A stretch of 64,000 nt of DNA from Anderseniella sp963700735. GTDB taxonomy: Bacteria; Pseudomonadota; Alphaproteobacteria; Rhizobiales; Aestuariivirgaceae. Where the stretch lies: contig CAVOYR010000002.1 in assembly GCA_963700735.1 (NCBI GenBank), forward strand, positions 147,006-211,005, given 5' to 3'. Position numbers and translations under genes: made by a program. Below are positions 43,763 through 52,473 of this stretch, piece by piece (the first letter of the stretch is position 1; each line of letters begins with the position of its first letter). The notes beneath the pieces are model-generated. The model was not told the origin of the DNA. It saw nothing but the letters and a program-made list of their open reading frames with translations, and did no database searches.

Positions 43763-44191
43763 ATGGGACGCATCTCCATCACCAACAGCATCTCGATTGA
43801 CGAGGCCGAGCTGGACGAGAAGTTCGTGCGCGCCAGCGGGCCGGGTGGACAGAACGTCAACAAGGTCTCGTCTGCGGTGCAGCTGCGCTTCGACGTTGCC
43901 AATTCGCCGTCACTGCCGGAGCGCGTGCGGGCCAAGCTGCTGGCAAGCGGCGACTCGCGCCTGACCAATGACGGCGTGCTGGTGATCAGTGCAGATCGCC
44001 TGCGCACCCAGGAGGCCAACCGGCGCGATGCCGTCGAGCGGCTGAAGGAGATCGTGCGCAAGGCAGCTTTCATACCGAAGAAGCGCGTGGCGACGCGGCC
44101 CACGCTGGCCTCGAAGCAGCGCCGGCTGGAGTCAAAGACCCGGCGCAGCACCATCAAGAAATACCGCACCGTGAAACCCGGCACCGATTGA
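43763..44191 (+). CDS. arfB: Alternative ribosome-rescue factor, peptidyl-tRNA hydrolase ArfB/YaeJ
   Basis: A 142-residue class I release-factor-like protein. The GGQ motif is in ASGPGGQNVNKVSSAVQLRF at 24-43, the signature of ArfB, and the basic C-terminal tail (KKRVATRPTLASKQRRLESKTRRSTIKKYR) is the element that enters the empty mRNA channel of stalled ribosomes. It lacks a stop-codon-recognition domain. ArfB releases the peptide from non-stop complexes, backing up tmRNA. It stands as a single gene, divergent from the serine-cycle operon, 52 bp before the copper ATPase. Confidence 0.95.
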   Translation: MGRISITNSISIDEAELDEKFVRASGPGGQNVNKVSSAVQLRFDVANSPSLPERVRAKLLASGDSRLTNDGVLVISADRLRTQEANRRDAVERLKEIVRKAAFIPKKRVATRPTLASKQRRLESKTRRSTIKKYRTVKPGTD

Positions 44192-44243
44192 AGCCGCAAC
44201 CTCGCGCCTCGATCAACGTTCATTCAGAAGAACTGGACCACGC

Positions 44244-46616
44244 ATGACGACTGCGACAGACAAGAACAAGCCCGCCAGCGCGGACGGGATCCGCAAGGCC
44301 GCCACCGTGCCGGTAGACGGCGCCGTGAAGGATGTCGTGTGCGGCATGACCGTCAAGCTGGACGCCGGCAAGCCGATGAGCGTCCATCAAGGCGACGAGT
44401 TTCATTTTTGCGGATCGAAGTGCAAGACCCGGTTCGAGGCCGACCCCTATTTCTACCTGTCCGGCAACAAGGCGCGCAAGAAGCAGTCGGCGCCGAAGAC
44501 TGCAAAGTACACCTGCCCGATGGACCCCGAGATCGTTCAGGACGGTCCCGGCACCTGCCCGATCTGTGGCATGGCGCTGGAGCCGATGGACGGCATTTCA
44601 GATGGGCCGAACCACGAGCTGGTCGACTTCACCCGGCGGCTTTGGGTCAGCGCCGGTGCGGCAATACCGCTGCTCATCCTTACCATGGGCCCGATGGTGG
44701 GCCTGCCGGTGCGCGAGTGGATGGGCGAGAGAACCGCTGTCCTGCTGGAGTTCCTGCTCGCAACGCCGGTAGTGCTGTGGGCGGCATGGCCGTTCTTCCA
44801 TCGCGGCTGGACCTCGGTCCGGACGTGGAACCTCAACATGTGGACGCTGATCATGCTCGGCGTCGGCGCGGCCTACATCTACTCGGTGGTCGCCACCTTC
44901 CTGCCCGGCCTGTTTCCCGAGAACCTGCGCACCCATGGTGGCCACATACCCGTCTACTACGAGGCGGCGGTGGTGATCATCGCGCTGGTGTTCGTCGGCC
45001 AGGTGCTGGAGCTGCGCGCGCGCGAACGCACGGGCGATGCCATTCGCGCCCTGCTCAATCTGGCACCCAAGACAGCACGCCGCGTCACGCCGGATGGCGA
45101 GGAATATGACGCGCCGCTGGAAAACATCATCGAGGGCGACCTGATGCGCGTCCGGCCCGGCGAGGCGATTCCCGTCGATGCCGTCGTGATCAGCGGCAGC
45201 AGTGCGGTCGATGAAAGCATGCTGACCGGCGAGCCCTTGCCGGTGAACAAGACGGAAGGCGACGAGGTGACCGGCGGCACCGTCAACCGGAACGGCTCGC
45301 TGGTCATCGAGGCAGCTCGCGTGGGCAACGAGACCGTGCTGTCGCGTATCGTGGCGATGGTTTCGGCGGCACAGCGGTCGCGTGCACCTATACAGGCGCT
45401 GGCCGACCGGGTCGCGTCGTGGTTCGTACCCACGGTGGTGCTGGCGGCAGTCGTTGCGTTCATCGCGTGGATGCTGTTTGGCCCGCAACCGGCGTTCGTC
45501 TACGCCATCGTGTCCGCCGTATCGGTGCTGATCATCGCTTGCCCGTGCGCGCTCGGTCTGGCGACGCCGATGTCGATCATGACTGCGACCGGCCGTGGCG
45601 CGCAGGCTGGCGTACTGATCAAGGATGCCGAGGCACTTGAACGCATGGCCAAGGTCGATGTGGTGGTCGTCGACAAGACCGGCACGCTGACCGAGGGCAA
45701 GCCGTCGCTCACCGACGTGGTCGTCACCGGCGGCACCGGTGAAGAGCAGTTGCTGGCGATGGTTCGCGGGCTTGAGACAGGCTCCGAACATGCGCTCGCC
45801 GAAGCGATTGTGCAGGGCATCGAGGCACGCGGCATCAAGGCCGCAGACATTGCGGGCTTCGAGGCCGTCACCGGCAAGGGCGTCCGCGCGAAAGCCGGCG
45901 GCAAGCCGATCGCGCTGGGCAACGCCGCCATGATGGAGCTTGCCGGTTGCGACCACAGCGCCCTGGACGGGCAGGCAGACGCCCTGCGTGGCGACGGCAA
46001 GACCGTCATGTATGCCGCCATCGATGGCAGGCTGGCGGGGATCATCGCCGTGGCCGACCCGGTCAAGCCCACCACCAAGGCCGCCATTGCGGCACTTCAT
46101 GAGGCGGGTATCACGGTGATCATGGCGACAGGTGACAATGAACGCACCGCCCGCGCAGTCGCCGCCCAACTGGGCATCGACGACGTGCGCGCAGGCGTGT
46201 TGCCCGAGGACAAGAAGGCGCTGGTGGATGAACTGCACAAGGCCGGCCACAAGGTCGCCATGGCCGGAGACGGCATCAACGACGCCCCTGCACTGGCCGC
46301 TGCCGAGGTGGGCATTGCCATGGGCACCGGCGCCGACGTGGCGATGGAAAGTGCGGGCATTACCCTGCTCAAGGGCGACCTCAACGGCATTGCCCGGGCA
46401 CGCAAGCTGTCCCAGGCAACCTTGCGCAACATCAAGCAGAACCTGTTCTTCGCCTTCGCCTACAACAGCCTCGGCGTACCGGTTGCAGCAGGCATCCTGT
46501 ACCCATTCACGGGCACCCTTCTGTCGCCCATGCTGGCAGCCGCGGCGATGAGCCTGTCATCGGTTTCGGTCATCTCCAATGCGCTGCGCCTGCGCCGGTT
46601 GAAGCTGGATGATTGA
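44244..46616 (+). CDS. Copper-type P1B ATPase with N-terminal YHS and heavy-metal-binding domains
   Basis: A 790-residue heavy-metal P-type ATPase. Order of parts: YHS-type domain at about 32-72 (DVVCGMTVKLDAGKP...FHFCGSKCKTRFE), a small heavy-metal-binding domain near 88-118 (YTCPMDPEI...CPICGMALEPM), membrane helices, the TGE actuator (MLTGEPLPV), CPC in the ion channel helix at 433-435, the phosphorylation DKTGT near 477, HP/GDGINDAP near 675, and final helices with the copper-type NSLGVPVAAGILYP. It exports Cu(I), or possibly Ag(I). The usual N-terminal GMxCxxC HMA domain is absent and replaced by the two Cys domains. A CATTCAGAA element lies just before the start. Confidence 0.94.
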   Translation: MTTATDKNKPASADGIRKAATVPVDGAVKDVVCGMTVKLDAGKPMSVHQGDEFHFCGSKCKTRFEADPYFYLSGNKARKKQSAPKTAKYTCPMDPEIVQDGPGTCPICGMALEPMDGISDGPNHELVDFTRRLWVSAGAAIPLLILTMGPMVGLPVREWMGERTAVLLEFLLATPVVLWAAWPFFHRGWTSVRTWNLNMWTLIMLGVGAAYIYSVVATFLPGLFPENLRTHGGHIPVYYEAAVVIIALVFVGQVLELRARERTGDAIRALLNLAPKTARRVTPDGEEYDAPLENIIEGDLMRVRPGEAIPVDAVVISGSSAVDESMLTGEPLPVNKTEGDEVTGGTVNRNGSLVIEAARVGNETVLSRIVAMVSAAQRSRAPIQALADRVASWFVPTVVLAAVVAFIAWMLFGPQPAFVYAIVSAVSVLIIACPCALGLATPMSIMTATGRGAQAGVLIKDAEALERMAKVDVVVVDKTGTLTEGKPSLTDVVVTGGTGEEQLLAMVRGLETGSEHALAEAIVQGIEARGIKAADIAGFEAVTGKGVRAKAGGKPIALGNAAMMELAGCDHSALDGQADALRGDGKTVMYAAIDGRLAGIIAVADPVKPTTKAAIAALHEAGITVIMATGDNERTARAVAAQLGIDDVRAGVLPEDKKALVDELHKAGHKVAMAGDGINDAPALAAAEVGIAMGTGADVAMESAGITLLKGDLNGIARARKLSQATLRNIKQNLFFAFAYNSLGVPVAAGILYPFTGTLLSPMLAAAAMSLSSVSVISNALRLRRLKLDD

Positions 46617-46679
46617 GCAGCGATCAGGGTGCTTATCCGGGCCGGTTGAGAAAAACATGGACGATTTTACGAGCTTGGG

Positions 46680-46705
46680 TTATTCTGAACGTCCATTCAG
46701 AATAA
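46680..46705. promoter_or_regulatory. Perfect 10-base inverted repeat upstream of the Rieske oxygenase
   Basis: TTATTCTGAA and TTCAGAATAA are perfect inverted arms (46680-46689 and 46696-46705) with a 6-base spacer, 12 bases upstream of the Rieske ATG. No T-run follows as for a terminator. The half-site CATTCAGAA also occurs at 44220-44228, upstream of the copper ATPase. A dimeric-repressor operator is the likeliest use. Confidence 0.55.
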
Positions 46706-46717
46706 AGCAGGCCCCCG

Positions 46718-47989
46718 ATGAACAAGCACACCGACCCCGATCTGCACCATGTCGCACTGGCCAAGACGCAGGTCGAAGGCACCCCTGACAACTGGGACAG
46801 GTCCGGTCTTCCGGCGTGGGCCTACACCAGCGAAGAGCTGCTCGAACTGGAAAAGGAGCTGCTGTTCAAGAGCCACTGGCAGATTGCCGGGCACGTCAGC
46901 GATGCGCCGGATCCGGGCAGCTATTTCTGCTTCGACGTTGCCGGCGAACGCGCGCTGATCGTCCGCGACAAGCAGGGCGAGGTGCGCGCTTTCCACAATG
47001 TCTGCCGCCACCGCGGCTCACGCGTTGTGGCCGAACAGTCTGGCCGCTGCGGGTCTGCCCTTGTGTGCCCGTTCCATGGCTGGTCGTTCAACCTTGACGG
47101 CACCTTGCGGTCGGTGCCGCAGCCCAGGTCATTCCCTGACCTTGATCCGCAAAGCCACGGTCTTGTGCCGCTCGAATATGAGATCTGGCAAGGGTTCGTG
47201 TTCGTGCGCTTCAAGCCCGGGCCGCAACCTTCCGTGAAACAACTGATGGCGCGGCACGAGGCCGAAGCCGCACTCTACCAGTCAGCCAAGGCGGTGAGGC
47301 ACGCAGAGGTCAGCTGGTCACAGAAGATCAAGGCCAACTGGAAATGCGTCCGCGACGTGGACAACGAGGGCTATCACGTGCCCATCGCCCACCCGGCGCT
47401 GCAGGACCTGTATGGTTCGAACTATTTCGATGAACCGTGGCAGGATGGCACCAACCGCTCGTTCGGCCCGTTCCACGACCGCAAGGGCCGCCTTTGGAGC
47501 ACGCGCAAGTACCTGAGCATCCTGCCGGAAATCGCCCACCTGCCGCAGTCCCACCGCCGGGCATGGCTCTATATCGGCATCTTTCCCAACCAGGTGCTGT
47601 TCTTCTATCCCGAGGGTCTCGGCTACTATCAGGAATACCCGACGGGCGTGGCAGACACCACCATCCGTGGCGGTTACTACAGCCAGCCCATCGAGGATGG
47701 CGATGACACCGCGTATGCCCGGCGCCTTCGGGCGGCGCGCTATCTTGCGGGCCGGATCGACGGCGATACCGGGGCCGAGGACATCCAGCTCACCATCTGG
47801 TCGAACGAGGCGATGCACTCCAGCGGCTTCCAGGACTTCATCCTGTCGGACCTGGAGTACGGCGTGAAGGGCCACCATGACCAGTTGCGCGCGGTGATGC
47901 CGGTGCTCGATGCGGCAGACCCCCCTGCCCCCGGAACCTTGCGCACACTCAACGAGTCCATGATCGCCACGCGGGGCGATGTCTCATGA
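46718..47989 (+). CDS. Rieske non-haem iron oxygenase, alpha subunit (quaternary-amine monooxygenase type)
   Basis: A 423-residue ring-hydroxylating-type oxygenase. The Rieske cluster ligands are C96-x-H98 (CRHRGSRV) and C117-x-x-H120 (CPFHGW). The catalytic iron region is D-V-D-N-E-G-Y-H-V-P-I-A-H, with His220 and His225 as ligands and the bridging acid nearby. Size and spacing fit choline/carnitine/glycine-betaine monooxygenases, which demethylate or hydroxylate quaternary amines. No reductase gene is adjacent, so electrons must come from elsewhere. It is followed by a polyamine-type importer in the same direction, 150 bp away. Substrate within the amines is a guess. Confidence 0.88.
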   Translation: MNKHTDPDLHHVALAKTQVEGTPDNWDRSGLPAWAYTSEELLELEKELLFKSHWQIAGHVSDAPDPGSYFCFDVAGERALIVRDKQGEVRAFHNVCRHRGSRVVAEQSGRCGSALVCPFHGWSFNLDGTLRSVPQPRSFPDLDPQSHGLVPLEYEIWQGFVFVRFKPGPQPSVKQLMARHEAEAALYQSAKAVRHAEVSWSQKIKANWKCVRDVDNEGYHVPIAHPALQDLYGSNYFDEPWQDGTNRSFGPFHDRKGRLWSTRKYLSILPEIAHLPQSHRRAWLYIGIFPNQVLFFYPEGLGYYQEYPTGVADTTIRGGYYSQPIEDGDDTAYARRLRAARYLAGRIDGDTGAEDIQLTIWSNEAMHSSGFQDFILSDLEYGVKGHHDQLRAVMPVLDAADPPAPGTLRTLNESMIATRGDVS

Positions 47990-48141
47990 GCAAGGCCTCA
48001 CCTGTTGCGGTACGGCCATGACAGGAGACCTCCCTTGGCGCGGTATGGAGTTTGCCTGCGTGGGCATTGGTGATTGCCTGCAGCCCAAATGGCGTTATCA
48101 TTTTTTGACTGGAGAGCACAGCAACAGGGAGTAACGCATAC

Positions 48142-49251
48142 ATGACAAACCTTACACGCAGGCTTGCACTGATGACCGGCTCGGCACTTCTGGCCATGGT
48201 ATCGGCGCTGCCGGCCGCCCATGCCGAGGAAGTCGTCCACGTCTACAACTGGGTTGACTACATCGGCGAAACGACGCTCGAGGACTTCACCAAGGCCACC
48301 GGCATCAAGGTCATCTATGATACCTACGACGCGGCCGAGACCGCAGAAGCCAAGCTGCTGGCAGGTTCGTCGGGTTACGATGTCGTGCTTCACTCGGGCA
48401 GCCAGTTGCCAAAGTTCATCCAGGCCGGCGCCTTCCAGAAAGTGGACCGCTCCAAGCTGACCAACTGGGACAACCAGGACCCTGGCATCCTGAAGACCGT
48501 TGAGAACTGGGATCCGGGCAACGAGTATGGTGTCATCTACATGTGGGGCACCACCGGCATCACCTACAACACGGACATGGTGAAGGAACGTCTCGGCGAC
48601 AACGCGCCGATGAACACCATGGACATCCTGATGAAGCCCGAACTGGCAGCGAAGGTCGCCGACTGTGGCGTATCCGTGCTCGAAAGCCCGCGCGATGTCA
48701 TCCCGATGGTGCTGTCCTACCTCGGCAAGGACCCCAACTCGGAAGACCCCGCAGACTATGAACTGGTGGTCGAGGCCTTCAAGCCGGTTCGCCAGTACAT
48801 CAAGACGTTCGATGCCTCGAACTACCTCAACGCCATTCCCAACAAGGAACTGTGCGTGATCAACAACTGGTCGGGCGATTATGCCACCGCCAGCACCCGT
48901 GCCTCCGAAGCAGGTGTCGAGATCAACCTCGAGTATCACGTGCCGGCAACCGGATCACCTGCCTGGTTCGACGTGTGGACCATTCCGGCCGATGCCAAGA
49001 ATGCCGAGAACGCCCACAAGTTCCTGAACTTCATGCTCGACCCGAAGGTGATCGCGGGCGCCACCAACTTCACCTACTACGCAAACGCCAACACCAAGGC
49101 GAACGAGTTCGTGAAGAAGGAGATCCTCGACGACCCGGCTGTCTATCCCAACGACGAGATAAAGTCGCGGTTGTGGACCTCCAAGTCGCTGTCGCCGAAG
49201 GCCCAGCGTGAACTGACCCGCGCGTGGACCAAGATCAAGACCGGCTCATGA
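48142..49251 (+). CDS. Polyamine-type ABC importer binding protein (PotF/PotD-like)
   Basis: A 369-residue periplasmic binding protein: signal peptide about 1-28 (LMTGSALLAMVSALPAAHAEE), then EVVHVYNWVDYIGETTLEDFTKATGIKVIYDTYDAAETAEAKLLAGSSGYDVVLHSG, the PotF/PotD signature, and YMWGTTGITYNTDMV near 130. It should bind putrescine or a related amine. AGGGAG lies 10 bases upstream of the ATG. A strong intrinsic terminator follows the stop, before the ATPase gene, so the binding protein is probably made in excess. Full importer set follows: ATPase and two permeases. Confidence 0.93.
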   Translation: MTNLTRRLALMTGSALLAMVSALPAAHAEEVVHVYNWVDYIGETTLEDFTKATGIKVIYDTYDAAETAEAKLLAGSSGYDVVLHSGSQLPKFIQAGAFQKVDRSKLTNWDNQDPGILKTVENWDPGNEYGVIYMWGTTGITYNTDMVKERLGDNAPMNTMDILMKPELAAKVADCGVSVLESPRDVIPMVLSYLGKDPNSEDPADYELVVEAFKPVRQYIKTFDASNYLNAIPNKELCVINNWSGDYATASTRASEAGVEINLEYHVPATGSPAWFDVWTIPADAKNAENAHKFLNFMLDPKVIAGATNFTYYANANTKANEFVKKEILDDPAVYPNDEIKSRLWTSKSLSPKAQRELTRAWTKIKTGS

Positions 49252-49279
49252 CGCACGCGCAAAGATGATTGCGTGACCG

Positions 49280-49314
49280 GCCCGCAAGGTATTCACTTAC
49301 CTTGCGGGCTTTTT
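49280..49314 (+). terminator. Intrinsic terminator between binding protein and ATPase genes
   Basis: An 11-base stem (GCCCGCAAGGT / ACCTTGCGGGC, 49280-49290 and 49299-49309) with an 8-base loop, followed by five T. It lies 28 bases after the binding-protein stop and would cut most transcripts there, giving more binding protein than ATPase and permeases. Confidence 0.85.
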
Positions 49315-49340
49315 GCTGATTGGGGTGGAGCGACGATCTC

Positions 49341-50477
49341 ATGACAACCAACGCGAGCACTCCGGCTGGACAGGGGTTCATCCGGATTGAAAACGTCACC
49401 AAGAAATTCGGCGACTTCATTGCCGTCGACAATGTTTCACTCGACATCAGCCGTGGGGAACTTTTCGCGCTGTTGGGCGGATCGGGGTGCGGAAAGACCA
49501 CGCTGCTGCGCATGCTCGCAGGATTTAAATCACCGACCAGTGGCCGCATCGTCATCGACGGCCAGGACATGTCGCGCGTGCCGGCGTTCAGCCGGCCGGT
49601 GAACATGATGTTCCAGTCCTACGCATTGTTCCCGCACATGAACGTGCAGAAGAACGTCGGCTATGGTCTGAAGCACGAGAACATGACCGACGCCGAGCGC
49701 AAGGACCGGGTCAGCGAATTGCTGGACATGGTGCAGCTCAGCCAGTTTGCCACCCGGAAGCCGCACCAGTTGTCCGGCGGCCAGCGCCAGCGTGTGGCGC
49801 TGGCGCGCGCACTTGCCAAGAGCCCCAAGGTGCTGCTGCTCGATGAGCCGCTCGGCGCGCTCGACAAGAAGCTGCGCGAACAGACCCAGTTCGAGCTGAT
49901 GAACATCCAGGACCGGCTGGGCATCACCTTCATCGTGGTGACGCACGACCAGGAAGAGGCCATGACGCTGGCCAGCCGCATCGCCATCATGGATCGCGGC
50001 GTTATCCGCCAGGTGGGCGTGCCCACTGACGTTTACGAGTTTCCAAACTCGCGCTTCACCGCCGATTTCGTGGGATCGATCAACCTGTTCGACGGCACTG
50101 TCGCCAGCATCAAGTCTGGCAAGGCGCGTATCGAGGCGCCCGAGGCCGGGTGCGATTTTGAGACCGAGACCACGCTCGGCGTCAAGCAGGGCGAGCGGGT
50201 ATCGGTAGCGATCCGCCCGGAAAAGGTTATCATCAGCCGGACCAAGCCACGCTCGACCGCAATCAACGCCACCCAGGGCAAGGTGCTTGACCTGGGCTAT
50301 TTCGGCAAGGACTCGCTCTACCGGGTCAAGCTGCCAAGTGGCGAGCTGATGCGGGTGAGCAAGGTCAATGACGAACGCCTGGGCGAAGGCGACCGGCTGG
50401 TCGACTGGGAAGACAACGTCTGGCTGAGCTGGCAACCCCGGTCGGTGATCGTGCTTCCTGCGGAAGACAAGCCATGA
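49341..50477 (+). CDS. Polyamine-type ABC importer ATPase (PotA/PotG-like)
   Basis: A 378-residue ATPase: Walker A GGSGCGKTT at 46-54, Q-loop MFQSYALFPH, signature LSGGQRQRVALARALA, Walker B VLLLDEPLGALD, switch VTHDQEEAM, and a C-terminal TOBE regulatory domain (FDGTVASIKSGKARIEAPEAG; VSVAIRPEKVIISR). The ATG at 49341 is chosen because GGTGGAG lies ten bases upstream; the longer GTG start adds seven unlikely residues. It overlaps the following permease by 4 bases. With the paired permeases it is a spermidine/putrescine-class importer, although members of this class also carry betaines. Confidence 0.93.
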   Translation: MTTNASTPAGQGFIRIENVTKKFGDFIAVDNVSLDISRGELFALLGGSGCGKTTLLRMLAGFKSPTSGRIVIDGQDMSRVPAFSRPVNMMFQSYALFPHMNVQKNVGYGLKHENMTDAERKDRVSELLDMVQLSQFATRKPHQLSGGQRQRVALARALAKSPKVLLLDEPLGALDKKLREQTQFELMNIQDRLGITFIVVTHDQEEAMTLASRIAIMDRGVIRQVGVPTDVYEFPNSRFTADFVGSINLFDGTVASIKSGKARIEAPEAGCDFETETTLGVKQGERVSVAIRPEKVIISRTKPRSTAINATQGKVLDLGYFGKDSLYRVKLPSGELMRVSKVNDERLGEGDRLVDWEDNVWLSWQPRSVIVLPAEDKP

Positions 50478-51409
50478 CGGATACAACCACGAGCGCCCCG
50501 GTCACGTTCCGCCGCAGCGGGTTTTCCGGCTGGCTCAACACAGGCGGCTGGAAGCTGCTGACCGGCGGGCTGCCCTATTTCTGGCTGCTGGTGTTTTTCC
50601 TCGCACCATTCTTCATCGTCGCGATCATCTCGGTATCGGCGTCGGCCTATTCCATTCCGCCTTTCACCATGCCGGCGAGCTGGTCCGCCTTCGTCGAGAA
50701 CTTCCAGACCAATTTCGGCTACCTGGTGAACGACAGCCTGTACTATTCGGGCTACCTGAACTCGGTAAAGGTTGCAGCCATTTCCACGGTGTTCTGCCTG
50801 CTGCTCGGCTATCCGATGGCATACGGCATTGCCCGGTCGTCCGGCACCACCCGCAACATCCTGCTGCTACTGGTCATCCTGCCGTTCTGGACCTCGTTCC
50901 TGTTGCGCATCTATGCCTGGATCGGCCTGCTGGGCAACTACGGCACCATCAACAACGTACTGATCGCCTTGGGCATCATCAATGAGCCGATCCAGATGAT
51001 GAACACCGAATTCGCGGTCTATATCGGCATCGTGTATTCCTACCTGCCGTTCATGATACTGCCGCTCTATGCGAACCTGGAACGCCTCGACAACTCTCTG
51101 ACCGAAGCAGCGATGGACCTCGGCTCCAGGCCGGTCCGCACCTTCATCGATGTCACGCTGCCGCTGTCGCTGCCAGGCATCGTGGCCGGCTCGATGCTGG
51201 TGTTCATTCCGGCGACCGGCGAGTACGTCATCCCGGCCCTGCTTGGACGCGCTGACAACCCGATGATTGGCCGGGTACTGTTCGACGAATTTTTCCTCAA
51301 CCGTGACTGGCCGGTGGCCTGTGCGGTGGCAGTGGTGCTGCTGTTCCTGCTGGTCGTGCCGATCATGATCTTCAATCACTACAACGCCCGCGCAGAAGGA
51401 GTTGAGTGA
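50474..51409 (+). CDS. Polyamine-type ABC importer permease (PotB/PotH-like)
   Basis: A 311-residue permease with about six helices (WLLVFFLAPFFIVAIISVSA, VAAISTVFCLLLGYPMAYGIA, NILLLLVILPFWTSFLLRIYAWIGLL and more) and the EAA loop LTEAAMDLGSRPVRTFIDVTLPLSLPG. It overlaps both the ATPase stop and the next permease's ATG by four bases, so the three proteins are made in step. The topology and loop are typical of PotB/PotH. Confidence 0.93.
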   Translation: MTDTTTSAPVTFRRSGFSGWLNTGGWKLLTGGLPYFWLLVFFLAPFFIVAIISVSASAYSIPPFTMPASWSAFVENFQTNFGYLVNDSLYYSGYLNSVKVAAISTVFCLLLGYPMAYGIARSSGTTRNILLLLVILPFWTSFLLRIYAWIGLLGNYGTINNVLIALGIINEPIQMMNTEFAVYIGIVYSYLPFMILPLYANLERLDNSLTEAAMDLGSRPVRTFIDVTLPLSLPGIVAGSMLVFIPATGEYVIPALLGRADNPMIGRVLFDEFFLNRDWPVACAVAVVLLFLLVVPIMIFNHYNARAEGVE

Positions 51410-52245
51410 TGCAGAGCCGCTCGGTCTTCATTCTGTCAGTGCTGTGTTTCGGCTTTGCCTTCCTGTATGTGCCGATCCTCATCATGATGGCCTACTCGTT
51501 CAACGCCTCGCGGCTGGCAACCGTCTGGGGTGGCTTTTCGACCGAATGGTACGGCAAGCTGCTGCAGAACGACCAGGTGATGGATGCAGCCTGGCTGTCG
51601 CTGCGGATTGCCGTGGTATCAGCAACCGTTGCCACCGTACTGGGCACGCTTGCCGGGCTGGCGCTGGCGCGGTTCGGCCGCTTCAAGGGGCGCACGCTGT
51701 TTTCCGGCATGATCTCCGCCCCGCTGATCATGCCCGACGTCATCACCGGCCTGTCGCTGCTGATGCTGTTCGTCAGCCTTGAAGCGCTGACGGGTTGGCC
51801 AGCCGGGCGCGGGGCCAACACGGTCACGCTGGCCCACATCACCTTCTCGATGGCCTACGTGGCAATCATCGTGCAGTCGCGGCTGCTGTCGATGGACGAT
51901 GCCGTTGAAGAAGCCGCAATGGACCTCGGCTCCACCCCGCTGCGGGTGTTGTGGGATATCACCTTGCCGATCATTGCCCCTGCGATGATCTCGGGCTGGC
52001 TGCTGGCGTTCACGCTGTCGCTTGACGACCTCGTCATCGCCAGCTTCACGTCAGGACCAGGCGGCACCACCTTGCCGATGCTGATCTTCTCGAAGGTCAA
52101 GCTGGGCGTCACGCCGGACATCAACGCCCTTGCCACCATCATCGTCGGCATCGTCACCGTGGGCGTCGTGTGCGCAGGCGTGTTCATGCTGCGCGCAGAC
52201 CGGCAACGCCAGCGCGATGTCCAGCGCGCAGCGGCGGACTCCTGA
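51406..52245 (+). CDS. Polyamine-type ABC importer permease (PotC/PotI-like)
   Basis: A 279-residue permease: helix 1 SVFILSVLCFGFAFLYVPILIMMAYSF, then VVSATVATVLGTLAGLALARF, and the EAA loop VEEAAMDLGSTPLRVLWDITLPIIAPAMISG. It is the second membrane subunit of the importer. The last gene of the operon; 150 bp of sequence without a clear terminator follow before the small membrane ORF. Confidence 0.93.
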   Translation: MMQSRSVFILSVLCFGFAFLYVPILIMMAYSFNASRLATVWGGFSTEWYGKLLQNDQVMDAAWLSLRIAVVSATVATVLGTLAGLALARFGRFKGRTLFSGMISAPLIMPDVITGLSLLMLFVSLEALTGWPAGRGANTVTLAHITFSMAYVAIIVQSRLLSMDDAVEEAAMDLGSTPLRVLWDITLPIIAPAMISGWLLAFTLSLDDLVIASFTSGPGGTTLPMLIFSKVKLGVTPDINALATIIVGIVTVGVVCAGVFMLRADRQRQRDVQRAAADS

Positions 52246-52398
52246 CGGCGGGTGTCTGCGCAATCCATGCTGCGCGAACAGTGCCGGCGATAGGCTGACC
52301 GCCCGTCAGGCACGGCACGTGCGTGCGCATTTGCGGGAACGAAACGACCGCCCCACCGTTACCCAAGGTATTCACAACCATTTGAAGGAGCGATTGCC

Positions 52399-52473
52399 AT
52401 GAACAGCATCATCTACATCGTCGGGCTGATAGTCGTCGTACTGTTTGTCCTTTCACTTCTCGGCCTGCGGTGA
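52399..52473 (+). CDS. Small single-helix membrane protein, 24 residues
   Basis: A 24-codon ORF, MNSIIYIVGLIVVVLFVLSL then LGLR, which is one transmembrane helix with a short charged end. GAAGGAG lies seven to eight bases before the ATG, so translation is well supported. Similar tiny helices are common and usually unannotated in Rhizobiales. Its TGA overlaps a GTG start of the next membrane protein, suggesting translational coupling. It may be a membrane-complex accessory; role unknown. Confidence 0.7.
   Translation: MNSIIYIVGLIVVVLFVLSLLGLR

Noticed and set aside
44598..46250. 550-codon open frame on the minus strand
   Set aside because: It lies opposite the copper ATPase, and its composition (His-, Arg-, Gln-rich with no motif) is what a GC-rich antisense frame gives.
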